DNA of 6,570 nucleotides from Candidatus Ruminimicrobiellum caprinum (GTDB taxonomy: Bacteria; Elusimicrobiota; Endomicrobiia; Endomicrobiales; Endomicrobiaceae). The position numbers and the translations under genes were made by a program. The first letter of the stretch is position 1, and each line of letters opens with the position of its first letter. The notes beneath the pieces were generated by a model. The model saw only the letters and a program-made list of their open reading frames with translations. It ran no database searches and was not told where the DNA came from. Where the stretch lies: NCBI GenBank assembly GCA_017413305.1, contig JAFPUA010000098.1:1-6570 (forward strand). Direction: 5' to 3'. Of the stretch, positions 5,484 through 6,570 are shown in pieces.

Positions 5484-5551
5484 GTAATTTCAAAACTTAT
5501 GTACTACTTCGCTACCGCTTTAATTCTTCGTACACCGCATTTTGAAATTAC
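5484..5551. repeat. 12-bp inverted repeat enclosing a nested stem
   Basis: GTAATTTCAAAA (5484-5495) is the exact reverse complement of TTTTGAAATTAC (5540-5551). Inside it, TGTAC (5500-5504) and GTACA (5530-5534) form a second nested stem. The 68-base unit could fold into one long hairpin and resembles a small palindromic intergenic element or miniature inverted-repeat sequence. No target-site duplication is evident. Confidence 0.7.
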
Positions 5552-5611
5552 TTCGTTTCGCCTCAAATCTTAAAGGCTCTGAAAACTTTTCTTCGAAAAT
5601 TTTGATTGCAA

Positions 5612-5628
5612 AAATCGCTATGCGATTT
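5612..5628. repeat. 7-bp perfect palindrome
   Basis: AAATCGC (5612-5618) and GCGATTT (5622-5628) pair around a TAT loop. On the minus strand the second arm runs into five T, so it could be a weak backup terminator for the pilin transcript. It could equally be a protein-binding site upstream of maf. Confidence 0.5.
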
Positions 5629-5672
5629 ATTGTAAATATCTTATAAAATTTTTAAAAAAATAGAAAGGAAAA

Positions 5673-5704
5673 GGACGAGGCTATTTTTAGTTAAAGCCTC
5701 GCCC
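5673..5704 (-). terminator. probable terminator of the pilin transcript (second tandem hairpin)
   Basis: CGAGGCT (5676-5682) pairs with AGCCTCG (5695-5701). Beyond one mismatch, GG (5673-5674) also pairs with CC (5703-5704). On the minus strand the stem is followed by TTTTCCTTTC and then seven T, an imperfect U-tract. It lies about 50 bases past the pilin stop codon and is G-C rich in a very A/T-rich setting. Confidence 0.65.
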
Positions 5705-5707
5705 CGA

Positions 5708-5732
5708 CGAGATTTTGCTATGTTAAATCTCG
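5708..5732 (-). repeat. first tandem hairpin after the pilin gene
   Basis: CGAGATTT (5708-5715) and AAATCTCG (5725-5732) form a perfect 8-bp stem with a 9-base loop, about 20 bases beyond the pilin stop codon. It is related in sequence to the neighbouring hairpin at 5673-5704. It has no T-run of its own, so it more likely protects the mRNA 3' end or is one copy of a repeat family. Confidence 0.6.
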
Positions 5733-5751
5733 CATTTATATATTATCAACT

Positions 5752-6198
5752 CTACTTTACTCCTGTCACTACCGGTTCAAATCTCTGCGTTTTATTGTAT
5801 TCAAGAGAAATAGTCCCAGCATCTTTACTTCTAACAATCGCTTTAAAACGATATTTATAGGTGAATCGATTCTCATTAATTCCATAAGCATTAAACGATG
5901 TAAAATACCTATTGTTTATCGCATTTATTCCTAAAACTGTATCATTACATGTATAGGCATCAAAACCAGCTATTCCTTTAAAACCTGCATCAAGAAAACA
6001 TAAAAATGTTTTATATTCGTTATAGTAAGACACTTGTGCACTAATAATAGATCCAAGAAGAGCGTATCCCTCTGCTAACTTTGAGGTTTTGTTTGTTCGC
6101 CCTCTATATATGGGAAAAGATAAAAGCGATAGTGTTATAATTATTAGCAATGTGATAACCATTTCTACTAACGTAAAAGCTTTTTTATTTTTATGCAT
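5752..6198 (-). CDS. type IV pilin-like protein (prepilin with N-terminal methylation motif)
   Basis: The product is a 148-residue prepilin. It begins with a short basic leader, MHKNKKA, cut before F8 by prepilin peptidase. Mature residues FTLVEMVITL carry the conserved Glu at mature position 5 and lead a hydrophobic helix to about residue 30. A globular part follows, with SKLAEGYALLGSIISAQVSYYNEY (39-62), a cysteine pair C67 and C84 that could form a disulfide, GINAINNRYFTSF (90-102) and a closing KTQRFEPVV. Ala rather than Gly before the cleavage site is allowed but less common. Such proteins are assembled in the inner membrane into type IV pili or type II secretion pseudopili. The start is fixed by AGGAGGG at 6210-6204. 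A paralog ends 15 bases upstream. No pilus assembly genes are in the window, so major pilin and minor pilin cannot be told apart. Confidence 0.92.
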   Translation of the reverse strand: MHKNKKAFTLVEMVITLLIIITLSLLSFPIYRGRTNKTSKLAEGYALLGSIISAQVSYYNEYKTFLCFLDAGFKGIAGFDAYTCNDTVLGINAINNRYFTSFNAYGINENRFTYKYRFKAIVRSKDAGTISLEYNKTQRFEPVVTGVK

Positions 6199-6203
6199 AT
6201 AAA

Positions 6204-6210
6204 CCCTCCT
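6204..6210 (-). promoter_or_regulatory. ribosome-binding site of the second pilin gene
   Basis: On the minus strand AGGAGGG lies five bases before the ATG at 6198, within the 15-base gap between the two pilin genes. It decides the start and supports separate translation from a shared mRNA. Confidence 0.85.
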
Positions 6211-6213
6211 ATA

Positions 6214-6570
6214 TTATATTCCTGATACTACTGGTTCAAATCTTTGTGTTAAATTATATTGAATAGTTATTGTCCCTGCATTGGCACTTCTTACAACCGC
6301 CATAAAACGATATTTAAAATTTCCATCACCATTTAAATTATACCATGATCCACCTGTACCATCACAAGCATTAAACCATGTAAAATATCTATTATTTATT
6401 GCATTTATTCCTAATTCCGGTTCAACTGCAGTCCAAAAATCACCACCAGCTTTATTCCCAACTCTTGCATAAAAGTTTCCCCATTCATTATAATAGCTAA
6501 TTTGAGCATCTATAATAGCACCGAGTAAAGCATATCCTTCGTCAAGTTTGGAACTTTCATTAGTAAGTCC
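6214..6570 (-). CDS. type IV pilin-like protein, paralog of the downstream gene (N-terminus beyond window)
   Basis: Reading the minus strand from the right edge gives an open frame of 118 residues that ends at a TAA (6216-6214). It starts GLTNESSKLDEGYALLGAII, then DAQISYYNEWGNFYARVGNK, and closes with TQRFEPVVSGI. Three blocks match the downstream pilin nearly residue for residue: SKL-EGYALLG-II-AQ-SYYNE, LGINAINNRYFT-FNA, and KYRF-A-VRS--AGTI--YN-TQRFEPVV. The stretch between the first two blocks and the loop after FNA differ fully. Only one cysteine remains, in FNACDGTGG. About 32 residues, including the leader and methylated N-terminal helix, lie outside the window. The gene is first in a tandem pair, so its promoter is not seen here. 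It is clearly a duplicated pilin, probably with a different surface. Confidence 0.88.
   Translation of the reverse strand, partial: GLTNESSKLDEGYALLGAIIDAQISYYNEWGNFYARVGNKAGGDFWTAVEPELGINAINNRYFTWFNACDGTGGSWYNLNGDGNFKYRFMAVVRSANAGTITIQYNLTQRFEPVVSGI

Larger units (their letters stand above)
5442..5751. other. 310-base gene-free spacer rich in inverted repeats
   Basis: No credible coding frame or RNA gene is visible on either strand. The spacer holds, from left to right, a 68-base inverted-repeat element (5484-5551), a 7-bp palindrome (5612-5628), an A/T-rich run (5641-5661) and two tandem hairpins (5673-5704 and 5708-5732). The right part probably ends the pilin transcript. The left part must contain the maf promoter, but no convincing -35/-10 pair stands out. 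Confidence 0.7.

Noticed and set aside
5282..5545. Plus-strand open frame of 87 codons near maf
   Set aside because: Mostly the antisense of maf plus the inverted-repeat spacer; no ribosome-binding site and no family resemblance.
5706..5733. Integron attC-like site, because GTTAAAT (5722-5728) fits GTTRRRY
   Set aside because: The partner RYYYAAC core is missing, the neighbouring unit has GTTAAAG, and no cassette structure or integrase is seen.
6281..6472. Plus-strand open frame of 63 codons inside the upstream pilin gene
   Set aside because: The opposite strand encodes an unmistakable pilin paralog across the same bases.

Overview
The window is an AT-rich bacterial chromosome segment. It holds housekeeping and DNA-repair genes on the minus strand, a two-gene plus-strand unit in the middle, and two tandem type IV pilin-like genes at the right edge. 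The best guess for the source is an Elusimicrobiota (Endomicrobium/Elusimicrobium-like) bacterium. The reasons are the strong A+T bias, the lysine-rich small proteins, and short pilin paralogs with the 'GINAINNRYFT' type of C-terminal half, as I recall from that phylum. This assignment is inference from recall, not from a search.

Positions 1-3971, minus strand. Read in transcription order, these are a TIM-barrel amidohydrolase (3895-3104), a PD-(D/E)XK nuclease of the RecB/AddB type with an Fe-S cysteine set (3060-2161), recA (2117-1056), ksgA (982-218) and the first 56 codons of hypoxanthine phosphoribosyltransferase (169-2, cut by the window edge). Gaps of 43, 43, 73 and 48 bases and one good sigma-70-type promoter at 3971-3943 suggest a single transcription unit. 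A weak hairpin at 1035-1057 may partly separate recA from ksgA/hpt. The theme is nucleic-acid maintenance: recombination repair, a nuclease, rRNA methylation and purine salvage.

Positions 3896-4172 are a divergent, A-tract-rich promoter region. A near-consensus promoter (TTGACA-N17-TAAAAT, 4103-4131) drives the plus-strand pair. The first gene is a 68-residue excisionase/MerR-type helix-turn-helix protein (4173-4379). The second is a 128-residue highly basic protein (4443-4829) made of two copies of a 32-residue module plus a histone-H1-like Lys/Ala tail that ends with three cysteines. A strong bidirectional hairpin terminator (4842-4875) separates this pair from the convergent maf gene (5441-4887).

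Positions 5442-5751 carry no gene. They hold a 12-bp inverted repeat enclosing a nested stem, a 7-bp palindrome, and two tandem related hairpins that probably end the pilin transcript. Positions 5752-6570 hold two adjacent diverged type IV pilin-like genes on the minus strand, 15 bases apart; the upstream one is cut by the window edge. The least understood item is the two-module H1-like protein with its excisionase-like neighbour. I see no mobile element, CRISPR array, tRNA or rRNA.
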